Assembly (NCBI GenBank): GCA_017744805.1
Contig: JAGIAP010000014.1
Span: 1-34,351, forward strand
Length of the DNA: 34,351 bases
Direction of reading: 5' to 3'
From: Chitinophagaceae bacterium
GTDB taxonomy: Bacteria; Bacteroidota; Bacteroidia; Chitinophagales; Chitinophagaceae
Shown here piece by piece: positions 1 through 10,286 of the stretch; the first letter of the stretch is position 1, and each line of letters opens with the position of its first letter. The position numbers and the translations under genes are program-made. Under the pieces are notes generated by a model that had not been told where the DNA came from, did not search any database, and was given only the letters and a program-made list of their open reading frames with translations.

Positions 1-768
1 GCCGTATTCACCGCGTGACCCGGCCGTGAGGGTCAGCCTGGCGCCCATCCCCACCTTTCCTTTTTTGGTAACGATATTGATCACGCCACCGGATTCATTG
101 GCATATTGGGGCGGAGGATTGGTCATCACTTCTATCTTCTCGATCATGGACCCGGGCAGGGACTCCAGCAGGTCCGCCAGTTGCTGGGCGTTCAGTTCCA
201 CAGGTTTATCGTCGATCAGGATCTTGGGCTCTTTGCCACGGACCACCAGTTTCCCGTCGGGGTCATTGGCCACCAGGGGCACATTCTTCAGCAGCTCGGC
301 GGCATTGGAGCCCGCGCTGAGTGCAGACTCCCCGGCATTGAAGGTGATATTGCCATCCCGGCTCTCGATGAGGGGCTTTTCCGCATACACCACTACTTCC
401 TCCAGCGCCGAATCCGTATTGGGCTTTAGCACCAGGTCGTTCAGGTTGAAATCATAGCGTTCGGCGCGGATCCAGATACTGTCCAGGGTCAGCGGCCGGA
501 AGCTCACATAGCTGATGGAAAGTTTATAATAACCGAAGGGAAGGTTCTCGAACTCGAAATTCCCGTCCTTATCCGTGCGGGTATTGCGTGTGGGAAGGGA
601 ATCATTGAACGGGCGAAGCATCACCGTTGCATCGGCAACAGCTTTCTGAAGGGTATCGATCACATTCCCGGTGACCAGCCCGGGGGCCGCTTTTGCAGGC
701 TTATCCTGTGCGTTCACAGATAAGGTTGTCAAAAGCAGGCAGTAGCATACGAATAGTAATGGTTTCAT
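1..768 (-). CDS. Outer membrane beta-barrel / TonB-dependent receptor family protein, N-terminal part (runs off the window edge)
   Basis: Minus-strand reading from ATG at 768: MKPLLFVCYCLLLTTLSVNAQ (signal peptide), then a CarboxypepD_reg-like region (GNVIDTLQKAVADATVMLRPFNDS...FEFENLPFGYYKLSISYVSF), then a plug-like region (AELLKNVPLVANDPDGKLVVRGKEPKILIDDKPVELNAQQLADLLESMPGSMIEKIEVMTNPPPQYANESGGVINIVTKKGK). Open at the left edge. Confidence 0.85.
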   Translation of the reverse strand, partial: MKPLLFVCYCLLLTTLSVNAQDKPAKAAPGLVTGNVIDTLQKAVADATVMLRPFNDSLPTRNTRTDKDGNFEFENLPFGYYKLSISYVSFRPLTLDSIWIRAERYDFNLNDLVLKPNTDSALEEVVVYAEKPLIESRDGNITFNAGESALSAGSNAAELLKNVPLVANDPDGKLVVRGKEPKILIDDKPVELNAQQLADLLESLPGSMIEKIEVMTNPPPQYANESGGVINIVTKKGKVGMGARLTLTAGSRGEYG

Positions 769-851
769 CAGGGGTATTCTCGCGTAAAGGTAACGCAAAC
801 CCATAAACAGACAATCAACTGTCATCCTGTCATTTACTACGTCTTTTTCCC

Positions 852-859
852 TATCTTTG
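852..859 (+). promoter_or_regulatory. Bacteroidota-type -7 promoter element (TATCTTTG) upstream of miaB
   Basis: Matches TAnnTTTG 22 bp before the ATG at 881; no clear -33 TTTG seen. Confidence 0.4.
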
Positions 860-880
860 CCCCTTTAATTTCAGATCGCG

Positions 881-2299
881 ATGTTGGATTTCATTACCCA
901 GAAGAAACATGACGAGAACCGTCAGGGCGAGGCCTTCGCTCCTGAGCAGGCCGGTGCGCAACAATTCAGCAAGAGATTTTACATAGAAAGCTATGGTTGC
1001 CAGATGAATTTCGCGGATAGCGAAGTGGTGGCCTCCATTCTCCAGGAAGGTGGATTTGGCGCTACCCGCAATTACGAGGAGGCCGATCTTATCTTCATCA
1101 ATACCTGTTCTATCCGCGAAAAGGCGGAACAGACCGTTCGCAAGCGGCTGCACGATCTCCGCAAAGTTAAGGTGAACAAACCCGGCGCCCTCATCGGCGT
1201 ATTGGGCTGCATGGCGGAAAGGCTGAAGGCCAAATTCCTTGAAGAAGAGAAACTGGTAGACCTGGTGGTAGGTCCCGATGCCTATCGCACCCTCCCCTCC
1301 CTCATCACCGAAGCGGAAGGCGGGCAGAAAGCCGTGAATGTATTGCTCAGCCGTGAAGAGACCTATGCGGATATTGCGCCCGTTCGCCTCAACAGCGATG
1401 GGGTATCTGCCTTCGTCAGCATCATGCGTGGTTGCAACAATATGTGCTCATTCTGCGTGGTACCATTCACGAGAGGAAGGGAAAGAAGCAGGGATGCACG
1501 CAGTATCATCCAGGAATGCGAAGCGCTATTCAATGAAGGGTATAAAGAAGTGACCCTGCTGGGCCAGAATGTGGACAGTTATTATTGGGTGGACGAAAAG
1601 AACGATACCACCGTCAACTTCGCCAACCTGCTGGAACAGGTAGCCTTGATCGATCCATTGCTCCGCGTTCGTTTCTCCACATCACATCCGAAAGATATCA
1701 CGGATGAAGTGTTGTATACGATGGCGAAGTACGAGAATATCTGCCGTTATATCCATCTTCCCGTTCAAAGCGGCTCCACACGGGTGTTGCAGCTCATGAA
1801 CCGCACCTATACGCGCGAGTGGTACATGGCAACGGTAGACAGGATCATGGCCATCATGCCGGATTGCGGCATCAGTTCCGATATCATTGCAGGGTTCTGT
1901 TCGGAAACCGAGGAAGAGCACCAGGAAACCCTCAGCCTCATGGAATACAGCAAGTATGACCTGAGCTATATGTTCTTCTACAGCGAAAGGCCCGGCACAC
2001 TGGCCGCCCGCCGCTACAAGGATGATATTCCGGAAGAAGTGAAAAAGAGAAGGCTGGATGAGATCGTGAAATTACAGAACAGGCTCAGCCACGAAAGTAA
2101 CCTGCGCGATCTTGGCAAAACCTTCAAGGTGTTGATCGAAGGTGATAGCAAGAAAAGTGAGAACGACTGGAAAGGCAGGACCAGCCAGAATAAGATGATG
2201 GTTTTTCCCAAAGCTGATCATAAAGTGAACAAAGGCGATTATGTGATGGTTAAGGTCACAGGTTGCACCAAGGCCACACTGTTGGGAGAGATCGTATAA
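881..2299 (+). CDS. miaB: tRNA-2-methylthio-N6-dimethylallyladenosine synthase MiaB
   Basis: 472 aa. [16 protein letters not shown]-terminal UPF0004 motif, radical-SAM [22 protein letters not shown] motif, C-terminal TRAM-like region. Confidence 0.97.
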   Translation: MLDFITQKKHDENRQGEAFAPEQAGAQQFSKRFYIESYGCQMNFADSEVVASILQEGGFGATRNYEEADLIFINTCSIREKAEQTVRKRLHDLRKVKVNKPGALIGVLGCMAERLKAKFLEEEKLVDLVVGPDAYRTLPSLITEAEGGQKAVNVLLSREETYADIAPVRLNSDGVSAFVSIMRGCNNMCSFCVVPFTRGRERSRDARSIIQECEALFNEGYKEVTLLGQNVDSYYWVDEKNDTTVNFANLLEQVALIDPLLRVRFSTSHPKDITDEVLYTMAKYENICRYIHLPVQSGSTRVLQLMNRTYTREWYMATVDRIMAIMPDCGISSDIIAGFCSETEEEHQETLSLMEYSKYDLSYMFFYSERPGTLAARRYKDDIPEEVKKRRLDEIVKLQNRLSHESNLRDLGKTFKVLIEGDSKKSENDWKGRTSQNKMMVFPKADHKVNKGDYVMVKVTGCTKATLLGEIV

Positions 2300-2336
2300 G
2301 ATATATTGTCATTGTCAGAAAGGAGCTAAACGAGTT

Positions 2337-3611
2337 GTGAATATGGATATCCAATCAATCAAAAACCGGTTTGGTATTATCGGGAACGCGCCGGCACTGA
2401 ATTACGCATTGCAGGTAGCCGCAACGGTAGCCAATACAGACCTGACCGTTCTCATCACCGGTGAAAGCGGTACTGGTAAAGAAGCATTTTCCCAGGTGAT
2501 CCATGCATTATCCGCGCGCAAGCACAATCCCTTCATTGCGGTGAACTGCGGTGCGATCCCGGAGGGCACCATCGATTCAGAATTGTTCGGACATGAAAAA
2601 GGCTCTTTCACAGGAGCCGTGGATGCCCGCAAAGGATATTTTGAAACTGTCAACGGCGGCACTATCTTTCTCGATGAGATCGGGGAAATGCCCCTCGGCA
2701 CTCAGGCACGTTTGTTGCGTGTGCTGGAAACAGGAGAGTTCATCCGCGTGGGCTCCTCCAAAGTGCAGAAAACGGATGTGCGCGTGATCGCCGCCACCAA
2801 TAAGGACCTGCTGGAATTCACACAGAAAGGGAAGTTCAGGGAAGACCTCTATTACAGGTTGAGCACTGTTCCCATCCGTGTGCCGGCATTGAGAGACAGG
2901 AAAGAAGATATTCCCCTGCTGTTCCGGAGATTTGCCGTGGACTTTGCAGAGAAATACAAAGCCTCTCCCCTGCAACTGGAAGAGGAGGCGAAAGAGATGT
3001 TAATTAACTATTCATGGCCCGGTAATGTGCGCGAACTGAAGAATATTGCAGAGCAGATGAGCGTGCTGGCCAATGATAAGATGGTAGGAGCTGCTGAGAT
3101 CCGCCGCTTTCTGCCGGATCGCGACTTCTCGCGCTTACCCGTTCTGGTTAGTCCACAGCCCGGAGCCGGATCAGCCAATGGCCATGAGTTCAATAACGAG
3201 CGCGAGATCCTGTACAAGCTCTTCTTCGATATGAAGAAAGATGTAACGGAACTGAAGAAGATGTTCGTGGAGATATTGCAGAACCCCGGAATGGCAGCAG
3301 CACAGAACCAGGCACTGATCAATGAGCTGAAGAGTAAGGAGATCCTGGGTACGCCAGGACTGATCCCCCACTCTCACCCCCAGCCTGCCACCGTGCCCGG
3401 TCCTATGCAACCCGTGATGATCCATCATGATGATGAGATCCATTCTCATGAGGAAGTGGAAGAGAGCCTGAACATCATGGACAAGGAAAAGGAACTGATC
3501 ATCAAAGCACTTAAAAAACATAAAGGGAAAAGAAAAGATGCCGCAACGGACCTTGGCATCAGTGAGCGGACCCTTTACCGTAAGTTGAAAGAATATGATA
3601 TCAAAGAGTAA
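2337..3611 (+). CDS. Sigma-54-dependent transcriptional regulator (AAA+ plus Fis-type HTH, no receiver domain)
   Basis: Walker A GESGTGKEAF, GSFTGA loop, Walker B GGTIFLDEIGEMP, C-terminal Fis HTH KGKRKDAATDLGISERTLYRKLKEY. The true start may be ATG at 2343. Confidence 0.93.
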   Translation: MNMDIQSIKNRFGIIGNAPALNYALQVAATVANTDLTVLITGESGTGKEAFSQVIHALSARKHNPFIAVNCGAIPEGTIDSELFGHEKGSFTGAVDARKGYFETVNGGTIFLDEIGEMPLGTQARLLRVLETGEFIRVGSSKVQKTDVRVIAATNKDLLEFTQKGKFREDLYYRLSTVPIRVPALRDRKEDIPLLFRRFAVDFAEKYKASPLQLEEEAKEMLINYSWPGNVRELKNIAEQMSVLANDKMVGAAEIRRFLPDRDFSRLPVLVSPQPGAGSANGHEFNNEREILYKLFFDMKKDVTELKKMFVEILQNPGMAAAQNQALINELKSKEILGTPGLIPHSHPQPATVPGPMQPVMIHHDDEIHSHEEVEESLNIMDKEKELIIKALKKHKGKRKDAATDLGISERTLYRKLKEYDIKE

Positions 3612-4140
3612 TATACCCCTGACGAGATCTGTACCATTCAGCCTGCTTGTGGCAGGATCCTTACTGATAGCGCTTTTCAGCGGATGCTACACATTCAAGG
3701 ATGTGAATATAGATCCCCGCGTGAAAACGGCCAGGGTGAATTATATCGAAAACAAAGCGAGGTATATCAATCCTCAACTGAGCCCACAGCTCTCTGAAAA
3801 ACTGAGGCAGAAGGTCAATAACCAAACCCGTCTCACCCTGGTGCAGAGCGATGATGCGCATTACGATATCAGCGGCTACGTGAGCGATTACTCCGTAACC
3901 ACATCCGGTATCAGCCAGCAGAACAACCAGAGCCAGGCCAGTATGAACCGTTTGACCGTAACCGTTACCATCATCTTCAAGAACAATATCGACCCTACCA
4001 AGAACTTTGAATCCCCTGTATCCCGCAGTTTCGAGTTCTCGTCTGGTTTGAGCTTACAGCAGGCGGAAGCCCAGCTTAGCGAGACCATCATCCAGAACCT
4101 GACGGATGAGATCTTCAATAAGATCTTCTCAAACTGGTAG
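3595..4140 (+). CDS. lptE: LptE-family LPS-assembly lipoprotein
   Basis: Lipobox LIALFSGC; short, beta-rich protein in the position after the sigma-54 regulator typical of Bacteroidota lptE. Overlaps the upstream ORF by 17 bp. Confidence 0.75.
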   Translation: MISKSNIPLTRSVPFSLLVAGSLLIALFSGCYTFKDVNIDPRVKTARVNYIENKARYINPQLSPQLSEKLRQKVNNQTRLTLVQSDDAHYDISGYVSDYSVTTSGISQQNNQSQASMNRLTVTVTIIFKNNIDPTKNFESPVSRSFEFSSGLSLQQAEAQLSETIIQNLTDEIFNKIFSNW

Positions 4141-4180
4141 ATCATCGACAAAAAAACAGCGAACCATACAAGCCCTGTTC

Positions 4181-5152
4181 ATGCAACAACATATACAGAC
4201 CATCGTTCAACATTTTTTTCAGAGGAACAGCCTGCACGATGTAGCGGAGGCCGATCTGCAACAGTTCACCAGCGACTATCCGTATTCCATCATCGGCCAG
4301 TTCCTGCTGGCAGAAAAAATGCGTCACGATAACCAGGAAGCCTTTCATGACCAGGCGCTTCGCACCAGCCTTTATTTCAACAACCCTGCATGGTTGTACT
4401 GGCAGTTGCAGGAGCATCCCGAGGCCAACCTGGAAGGGCTGAAAGCCGCCATCACCGTGGTGGATGAGCCCCTGCTGGAGCATGAGAAGGAAGTAGTGGC
4501 CAACACCGAGCCCGGAACCGGCAATATCACCTCCATCGAGAACAAGGCCGTTACCGAAGCCCCTTCCTTCACCCTCACAGACCCTGCGGAAGCGCATAAG
4601 GCCGCTATCGCCAGCCAGCCTGTAACGGGAACGAAAGAAGAGAACGATACGGAAGCTCCCAAAGAAGGGCCTAAAGAAGAGATCCATTCGGCCGTTGCCC
4701 TGGCAGAAGCTGTTTCAGCCGCAACAGAGCAACCCAAAGAAGAAGCTAAAGCGCAGACAAATCAACCTGTTATAAACGAGGTTGGTTTCGATCCCTACCA
4801 TACCATCGATTATTTCGCTTCCCAGGGTATCAAGCTCAAGCTGGAAGAACTGGCCAAGGACAAGCTGGGCCAACAGCTCAAGAGCTTTACCGAGTGGCTC
4901 CGCAGCATGAAGCGCGTGGGCCCCGCCGCCATCAACGGCTCTACCCTGGACGATAGCACCCAACAAGCTATCCAGAGCATCGCCGATACCAGCATCGAAG
5001 GAAAAGATATTGTAACTGAGGCCATGGCAGAGGTTTGGGTTAAACAGGGTAACTACCGGAAAGCCATTGCCATCTACGAGAAATTAAGTTTGCAGAATCC
5101 GGTCAAAAGCCCTTATTTTGCAGACCGTATACAACAATTAAAAGCTTTGTGA
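4181..5152 (+). CDS. Hypothetical protein with C-terminal TPR-like motif
   Basis: ORF 4106..5152; a better start is the internal ATG at 4181 (MQQHIQTIVQHFFQRN) since the 5' part overlaps lptE. C-terminus EVWVKQGNYRKAIAIYEKLSLQNPVKS is TPR-like. Confidence 0.75.
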   Translation: MQQHIQTIVQHFFQRNSLHDVAEADLQQFTSDYPYSIIGQFLLAEKMRHDNQEAFHDQALRTSLYFNNPAWLYWQLQEHPEANLEGLKAAITVVDEPLLEHEKEVVANTEPGTGNITSIENKAVTEAPSFTLTDPAEAHKAAIASQPVTGTKEENDTEAPKEGPKEEIHSAVALAEAVSAATEQPKEEAKAQTNQPVINEVGFDPYHTIDYFASQGIKLKLEELAKDKLGQQLKSFTEWLRSMKRVGPAAINGSTLDDSTQQAIQSIADTSIEGKDIVTEAMAEVWVKQGNYRKAIAIYEKLSLQNPVKSPYFADRIQQLKAL

Positions 5153-5153
5153 T

Positions 5154-5477
5154 ATGATGTATTTATTCCTGGTGCTGATCATTATCCTGACTGCCGTGAT
5201 CAGCTTGTTTATCCTGATCCAGAATCCCAAAGGTGGTGGCCTGGCAGGTAGCATTGCAGGATTCAACAACCAGTTCATGGGTGTGAAGCAAACCACCGAC
5301 GTGCTTGAAAAAGGAACCTGGGTAGTGGCTATCGCACTCGCGCTGCTCTGCCTCTTCTCTTCTTTCTTCATTGTCGGTTCTTCAGCCAAAGGCGTGGAAG
5401 CAGCTCCTACTGCGGCTCCGAAAGCTGCTACTCCTGCACCAGCGAACACTGTTCCCCTGACGCAGCCTCAGCAATAA
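5154..5477 (+). CDS. secG: Preprotein translocase subunit SecG
   Basis: LFILIQNPKGGGLAGSIAGFNNQFMGVKQTTDVLEKGTW motif plus two TM segments. Confidence 0.93.
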   Translation: MMYLFLVLIIILTAVISLFILIQNPKGGGLAGSIAGFNNQFMGVKQTTDVLEKGTWVVAIALALLCLFSSFFIVGSSAKGVEAAPTAAPKAATPAPANTVPLTQPQQ

Positions 5478-5503
5478 GATTAATTTTCAACTTTTTCAAT
5501 ATA

Positions 5504-5529
5504 CCCTGCTGAAATCAGCAGGGTTTTTT
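5504..5529 (+). terminator. Rho-independent terminator after secG
   Basis: CCCTGCTGAAATCAGCAGGG hairpin followed by TTTTTT. Confidence 0.85.
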
Positions 5530-5555
5530 AATTTACAGTATCAATCCGGAAAATC

Positions 5556-6611
5556 ATGTGGAAAAAATTGATCTGGGGATTGCTCATCGTGATCCTGCTG
5601 GCAGCAACAGGCATCGGTTTGCGCTTCTTCACCTCCAATACCCCTTTTGAGAACACGCACAAATACCTGTACATCAGAACAGGCAAGGCCACCTTCCCTG
5701 AAGTGGTGAAAACATTGTCAGACAGTAACCTGATCAGCAATCCTGGTTCCTTCCAATGGCTGGGCCATCGTATGGACCTGGACGAGAAGATCAAACCCGG
5801 CCGTTACGAGATCAAAAAAGGCATGAGCCTCTTCGCCATCGCGCGCATGCTGCGCAATGGGCGCCAGAGCCCCGTCAACCTGGTGATCACCAAACTGCGT
5901 ACCCGCCAGGACCTGGCCGGCTTGATCGGCCGTAAATTCGAATGCGATTCCGCCTCCGTGATGGACTATATGGATAATGTGGATTCCATGAAAGCCTATG
6001 GATTCGATTCCATCAGCGTGATGACCTCCATCTACCCCAACACCTACACTTATTTCTGGAACAATACGCCTTCCGGCATCTTCAAAAAATTCTTTGCAGC
6101 GTACAAGAAGGTATGGGACGATGACCGTAAGGCCAAGGCAGCCAAACTGGGCCTCACTCCCGGCGAAGTATATACGTTGGCATCCATCGTTGAGGAAGAA
6201 ACGAATGCCAATGAAGAGAAAGGCAATATCGCCAGCGTGTATTACAACCGCTACAAGAAGGGCCAAAAATTGCAGGCCGATCCTACGGTGAAGTTCGCCC
6301 TGGGCGATTTTACCCTGCGCAGGATCTACCTGAAGCACCTCACCGTTGTTTCTCCCTACAACACCTACAAGGTAACAGGATTGCCTCCGGGCCCTATTTG
6401 CACGCCCTCACTGGTAACATTGGACGCAGTGCTGGACCAACCTGTCACCAATTATCTTTTCTTTGTAGCTAAAAGCGATTTCTCCGGCAGACATACCTTC
6501 AGCGAAACCTACACAGAGCACCTGGTGAATGCAAAAGCATTCCAGAAAGCACTGGACTCCGTGATGGCACTGAAACAGGCAGCCAAAGAGGATATCGGCA
6601 CTCAAAAATAA
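5556..6611 (+). CDS. mltG: Endolytic transglycosylase MltG (YceG family)
   Basis: N-terminal TM, LysM-like region, catalytic-domain motifs LASIVEEETNANEEKGNIASVYYNRYKKGQKLQADPTVKFALG and YNTYKVTGLPPGPICTPS. Confidence 0.95.
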   Translation: MWKKLIWGLLIVILLAATGIGLRFFTSNTPFENTHKYLYIRTGKATFPEVVKTLSDSNLISNPGSFQWLGHRMDLDEKIKPGRYEIKKGMSLFAIARMLRNGRQSPVNLVITKLRTRQDLAGLIGRKFECDSASVMDYMDNVDSMKAYGFDSISVMTSIYPNTYTYFWNNTPSGIFKKFFAAYKKVWDDDRKAKAAKLGLTPGEVYTLASIVEEETNANEEKGNIASVYYNRYKKGQKLQADPTVKFALGDFTLRRIYLKHLTVVSPYNTYKVTGLPPGPICTPSLVTLDAVLDQPVTNYLFFVAKSDFSGRHTFSETYTEHLVNAKAFQKALDSVMALKQAAKEDIGTQK

Positions 6612-6627
6612 AATCCGGCGAAGCGGC

Positions 6628-7587
6628 ATGACCAAACTCGAACGCATCTTACTGAACCTTCCTCCTGTAAAATTCCTGACGGAAAAGAGCAAGAAGATCA
6701 TATTGCCTGGCTTCGACAGAGTGCCGCTCTATGATGTGATCGTTTTCTTCCTGTCTGAAGTGAAAAAAGAAGGACTGACGGAAAGGGCTTCCGCCGTGGC
6801 CTACAATTTCATCATGGCCATCCCTCCCACCTGCCTCTTCATTTTCACCCTCATCCCCAACCTGCCCTTTATCCCGAAGGATACGATAGAGATACAGCTC
6901 CATAGCCTCATTACCGATATGATCCCCGCACATGAGTACAATAAGGGCATCATCGAATTTGTGGATAGTTTCCTGAATCAGAGCCGCGTAGGACTGATCT
7001 CCTTCGGTTTCCTCCTCCTCATCTTCTTTGCCAGCAATGGGATGATGGGACTGATGCGCAGTTTCAACAAAACCTATGTGGGATTCGAGAAGCGCGGGGG
7101 GCTGGAAAGTCGCTGGACGGCCATCAAGCTCACCTTCATCATCCTGGGATTGCTGGTAGCCTGCCTGGTGCTGCTGGCCATGCAGGGCGTGGTGCTCCGC
7201 TGGCTGGGCGTTGATGCCAAATGGGCGGCCCTGTTGAGTTGGTTCCGGTGGATCTTCATCATTGGCCTGGTGTTCTATGCTATCGCCTTCATTTACAAAT
7301 ATGCGCCCGCTATCCAAAAGCGCTGGAAGCTGATCTCCCCCGGTTCCATCCTGGCCACCTTCCTCAGCTTGCTGGCCACCCTGGGCTTCAGTTTCTTCGT
7401 GAGTAATTTCGGAAAATATAATGCACTCTATGGCTCTATTGGCACCATCATTGTTGCAATGATATTGATCTACATCAACGCCCTGGTGCTGCTGATCGGA
7501 TATGAGCTGAATGTGAGCATCCACTCGCTGAAAGCCCTCGCGGATGAAAGGGCGAGACATGAGACGAGCGGCATCCCCGTTCCCTGA
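6628..7587 (+). CDS. YihY/virulence factor BrkB family membrane protein
   Basis: Multi-TM protein with the BrkB-type pattern (ERASAVAYNFIMAIPPTCLFIFTLIP ... LYGSIGTIIVAMILIYINALVLLIGYELN). Confidence 0.9.
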   Translation: MTKLERILLNLPPVKFLTEKSKKIILPGFDRVPLYDVIVFFLSEVKKEGLTERASAVAYNFIMAIPPTCLFIFTLIPNLPFIPKDTIEIQLHSLITDMIPAHEYNKGIIEFVDSFLNQSRVGLISFGFLLLIFFASNGMMGLMRSFNKTYVGFEKRGGLESRWTAIKLTFIILGLLVACLVLLAMQGVVLRWLGVDAKWAALLSWFRWIFIIGLVFYAIAFIYKYAPAIQKRWKLISPGSILATFLSLLATLGFSFFVSNFGKYNALYGSIGTIIVAMILIYINALVLLIGYELNVSIHSLKALADERARHETSGIPVP

Positions 7588-7623
7588 TTTTTTCGTAAAC
7601 TTTGTATACCAAAATATATCGTC

Positions 7624-8232
7624 ATGAAAAAGAACCTCCTCCTCTGCCTGATGCTGCCTGCACTGGCCATGCTGGCTTTCAAGTTTGGCAACGAACCACT
7701 TGCTATCGGTTCGGCTATGCCTAAGGGTGATGTGGTGATGAAAGATATCTCCGGCAAGGATATTACCCTGAACAATGCCCGCAAATCGAACGGGCTGCTG
7801 GTGATGTTCAGTTGCAATACCTGCCCTGTTGTGCTCAACAATGCATCACGCGCCAATGAAGTAAGCAAATTCGCCCTCGGAAAAAATGTTGGGGTAATAT
7901 TCCTGAATGCCAATGAAGCCAATCGTTCCGCTTCCGAATCGCTGGACGCCATGAAAGCCTATGCCACCAAAGAAGGCTTCAACTGGTTCTATGCAGTGGA
8001 TCAGAACAGTGAACTGGCGGACGCTTTCGGCGCCACCAAAACTCCGGAATGTTTCCTCTTCGATAAAGAAGGAAAACTGGTATACCACGGCGCTATCGAC
8101 GATAGCCCCGGCAAAGTGGAAAATGTAAATCGCCAACACTTGCAGGAAGCCATCACAGAGATCAGCTCCGGCAAGGAAGTCAGTGTGAAAACCTCCAGGT
8201 CTGTAGGTTGCACCATCAAGCGACTCGGTTAA
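7624..8232 (+). CDS. Secreted thioredoxin / AhpC-TSA-like redoxin family protein
   Basis: Signal peptide; GLLVMFSCNTCPVVLNN active-site-like motif; AFGATKTPECFLFDKEGKLVYHGAIDD thioredoxin-fold pattern. Confidence 0.88.
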   Translation: MKKNLLLCLMLPALAMLAFKFGNEPLAIGSAMPKGDVVMKDISGKDITLNNARKSNGLLVMFSCNTCPVVLNNASRANEVSKFALGKNVGVIFLNANEANRSASESLDAMKAYATKEGFNWFYAVDQNSELADAFGATKTPECFLFDKEGKLVYHGAIDDSPGKVENVNRQHLQEAITEISSGKEVSVKTSRSVGCTIKRLG

Positions 8233-8257
8233 GCCCCGTTTTTAAAATCATTTGAAC

Positions 8258-8289
8258 AACAGCCCGGATCTGACAGGATCCGGGCTGTT
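8258..8289 (+). terminator. Hairpin terminator following the redoxin gene
   Basis: AACAGCCCGGATC-TGACAG-GATCCGGGCTGTT inverted repeat. Confidence 0.75.
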
Positions 8290-8306
8290 TGGTTACAACA
8301 CCTCAC

Positions 8307-8345
8307 AAAAAAGATCCCGCATCGTTGCCGCTGCGGGAATCTTTT
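8307..8345 (-). terminator. Terminator for the minus-strand SusCD-thioredoxin operon
   Basis: AAAAGATTCCCGCAGCGGCAACGATGCGGGATCTTTTTT read on the minus strand. Confidence 0.75.
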
Positions 8346-8381
8346 GTTGGGTAAAACCTGCTACTAAAACCACCTTTACCC

Positions 8382-10286
8382 TTATTGCTTCATGGCTATA
8401 CCGATCATATTGGAGAGCTCGGCTACCATCCGGTTACTATCACCGGTAAATCCCAAGGACAGGAACCGGATATCGCCGTTCCTGTCAATGATGTATTTGG
8501 CCGGGATGCCTTCCACTGCCAGGGCGTTAGCAAGTTGATAAGACCTGCTTCCCGTTCCCAACGGTGCATCCAGCATCACCTGGAAATCATATCCATTCTT
8601 TTTCAGGAATTCAGTAATGGCCGTTACACGCTTCCCTGCAGGCATGCTCTCCCAGGTATTCACGAATAGGAATACCACATTGGTATCTTTCCTGTATCGC
8701 TCCAGTGCCATTTGCATGGCAGGGAATGAACGTTTGCAGGGCCCACACCAGGTAGCCCAGAAATCGAGCACCACTACTTTCCCTTTCAACGAGCCCAGGC
8801 TTACGGGGCTACCATCCGTTTTGGTCAACTGAAAGTCCGGCATCTTCTTTTTGATCATATCGAATTCCAATTGCCTTTGCATTTTGGTATTGGCCAGGCT
8901 TTCGATCGAATCCAGGTAAGCCGGGAGTTTTTCTTTATCCCTGAACACCTCTTTGATCTGCTCTTTCATGGACGGGCTACCGTTTCCGGCTGCGATGAAG
9001 CGGGAAGCCTCCAGGAGCAAAGCCTGCTCCTGTCCGCCCATCCGGAGATAGCCGATCAAAGCTTCATTGTAAGCACTATTCTTTCTTCCGGTGTATTGAA
9101 CGGCCTTTTGCTGAAAGGCAATGGCTTCCTGAACATTCCCCTGCCGCTTTCTGAGCTCGGCGTAAGTATTGTAGTATTCCGCCATATTTTGGATATAGGA
9201 GCTCTTCAGATCGGATGGTGGCAGGTAAGATCCCTGGTCTGCTTTGATATCGGGGAGCTGCACGGCCAGTTTCAATAAACTATCGGCATCGGGCAAGCGC
9301 TTTCCGGCATCCAGGAAGGCCTTTGCTATTTGATGGAATGTGCCCTGCTTCCATTCATTGCCATTCAGCAGGTGCAGGTATTCCCAGGCCTTGTCCGGAT
9401 TGCCCTGTTTTGCCAATTCGGAAAGGGCAATGGCTGCCATGAATGAAAGATCCTTTTCTCCTCCAACTGGTTGATCTTTCATTTGTGCTTGCAGTATCGC
9501 CAGCATGCTGTCTGCCGATTGCAGGCCCAGGAAATGCTGCCAGAACCTTTCCCCCATCCCGGTTTTGGCGCCGGTCCTTTCCCTGATCCTATCTTTCAGG
9601 GAGTCCGCTTCTGCCCTCTTTCCCGTCAGTTGCCAGAGGCCGGCGGCAAGTGCCCAGCGCTTTTCAGAAAAACCCATTTTGAGCAGGGAATCTGCTTTCT
9701 TGTCCAGGACGGGATATACTTCCCTTTTTTTCGTGTACACGAGGGCGGAATAATAATCCAGTTCTTTGCCCACCTTCAATGAGGGGTCGTTCCTGAATTC
9801 CTGTTCGTACAATGCCAGTGCCCTGGACGAATAGTCCGATCCCAACGAAAGCACCCTTCTGCATCGTAGCAGGATCCCTGCCGCCGCTATGCCTGCCCCG
9901 CGAACCGGTGCCTCTTTTTTATAAATCGGATATATATAGCCGTTGCCATGATTGTCGTCCGTCATATCATCGCCCCTGAACCGCAACGCCAATGCACAGA
10001 CAGTATCTGGCAATACGAATTCCGTTTCCCATAGTTTTCCTTTCTTCACCGCTTTCAGGTCCATGGAAGCGAATCCATTCAGGGATGAAACGATCAGGGC
10101 CACTTCTACAGAATCGGCATCGCGGAGCCGCGTATGCTGCGGATCATAGGTATACCGTATAGGTGTACCCGCAGATATCTTCACTTTGTCTACAGGTTGC
10201 AAATTGGAGAACTGTGCTTCTGCAACTATGCTGCAACCCAGGAGCAGTGCTCCCATACAGGTCCTTATCAGTTTATCAGTAATCAT
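8382..10286 (-). CDS. Large secreted thioredoxin/TlpA-like protein with helical (TPR-like) middle region
   Basis: 634 aa. Signal peptide MITDKLIRTCMGALLLGCSIVAEA; C-terminal redoxin domain with VVVLDFWATWCGPCKRSFPAMQ. ATG overlaps the end of the upstream susD-like gene. Confidence 0.88.
   Translation of the reverse strand: MITDKLIRTCMGALLLGCSIVAEAQFSNLQPVDKVKISAGTPIRYTYDPQHTRLRDADSVEVALIVSSLNGFASMDLKAVKKGKLWETEFVLPDTVCALALRFRGDDMTDDNHGNGYIYPIYKKEAPVRGAGIAAAGILLRCRRVLSLGSDYSSRALALYEQEFRNDPSLKVGKELDYYSALVYTKKREVYPVLDKKADSLLKMGFSEKRWALAAGLWQLTGKRAEADSLKDRIRERTGAKTGMGERFWQHFLGLQSADSMLAILQAQMKDQPVGGEKDLSFMAAIALSELAKQGNPDKAWEYLHLLNGNEWKQGTFHQIAKAFLDAGKRLPDADSLLKLAVQLPDIKADQGSYLPPSDLKSSYIQNMAEYYNTYAELRKRQGNVQEAIAFQQKAVQYTGRKNSAYNEALIGYLRMGGQEQALLLEASRFIAAGNGSPSMKEQIKEVFRDKEKLPAYLDSIESLANTKMQRQLEFDMIKKKMPDFQLTKTDGSPVSLGSLKGKVVVLDFWATWCGPCKRSFPAMQMALERYRKDTNVVFLFVNTWESMPAGKRVTAITEFLKKNGYDFQVMLDAPLGTGSRSYQLANALAVEGIPAKYIIDRNGDIRFLSLGFTGDSNRMVAELSNMIGIAMKQ

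Noticed and set aside
6649-7560. 303-aa minus-strand ORF antisense to the BrkB-family gene
   Set aside because: Its translation is His/Gln/Glu-rich with no family signature; the plus strand encodes a clear BrkB protein, so this is a shadow ORF.
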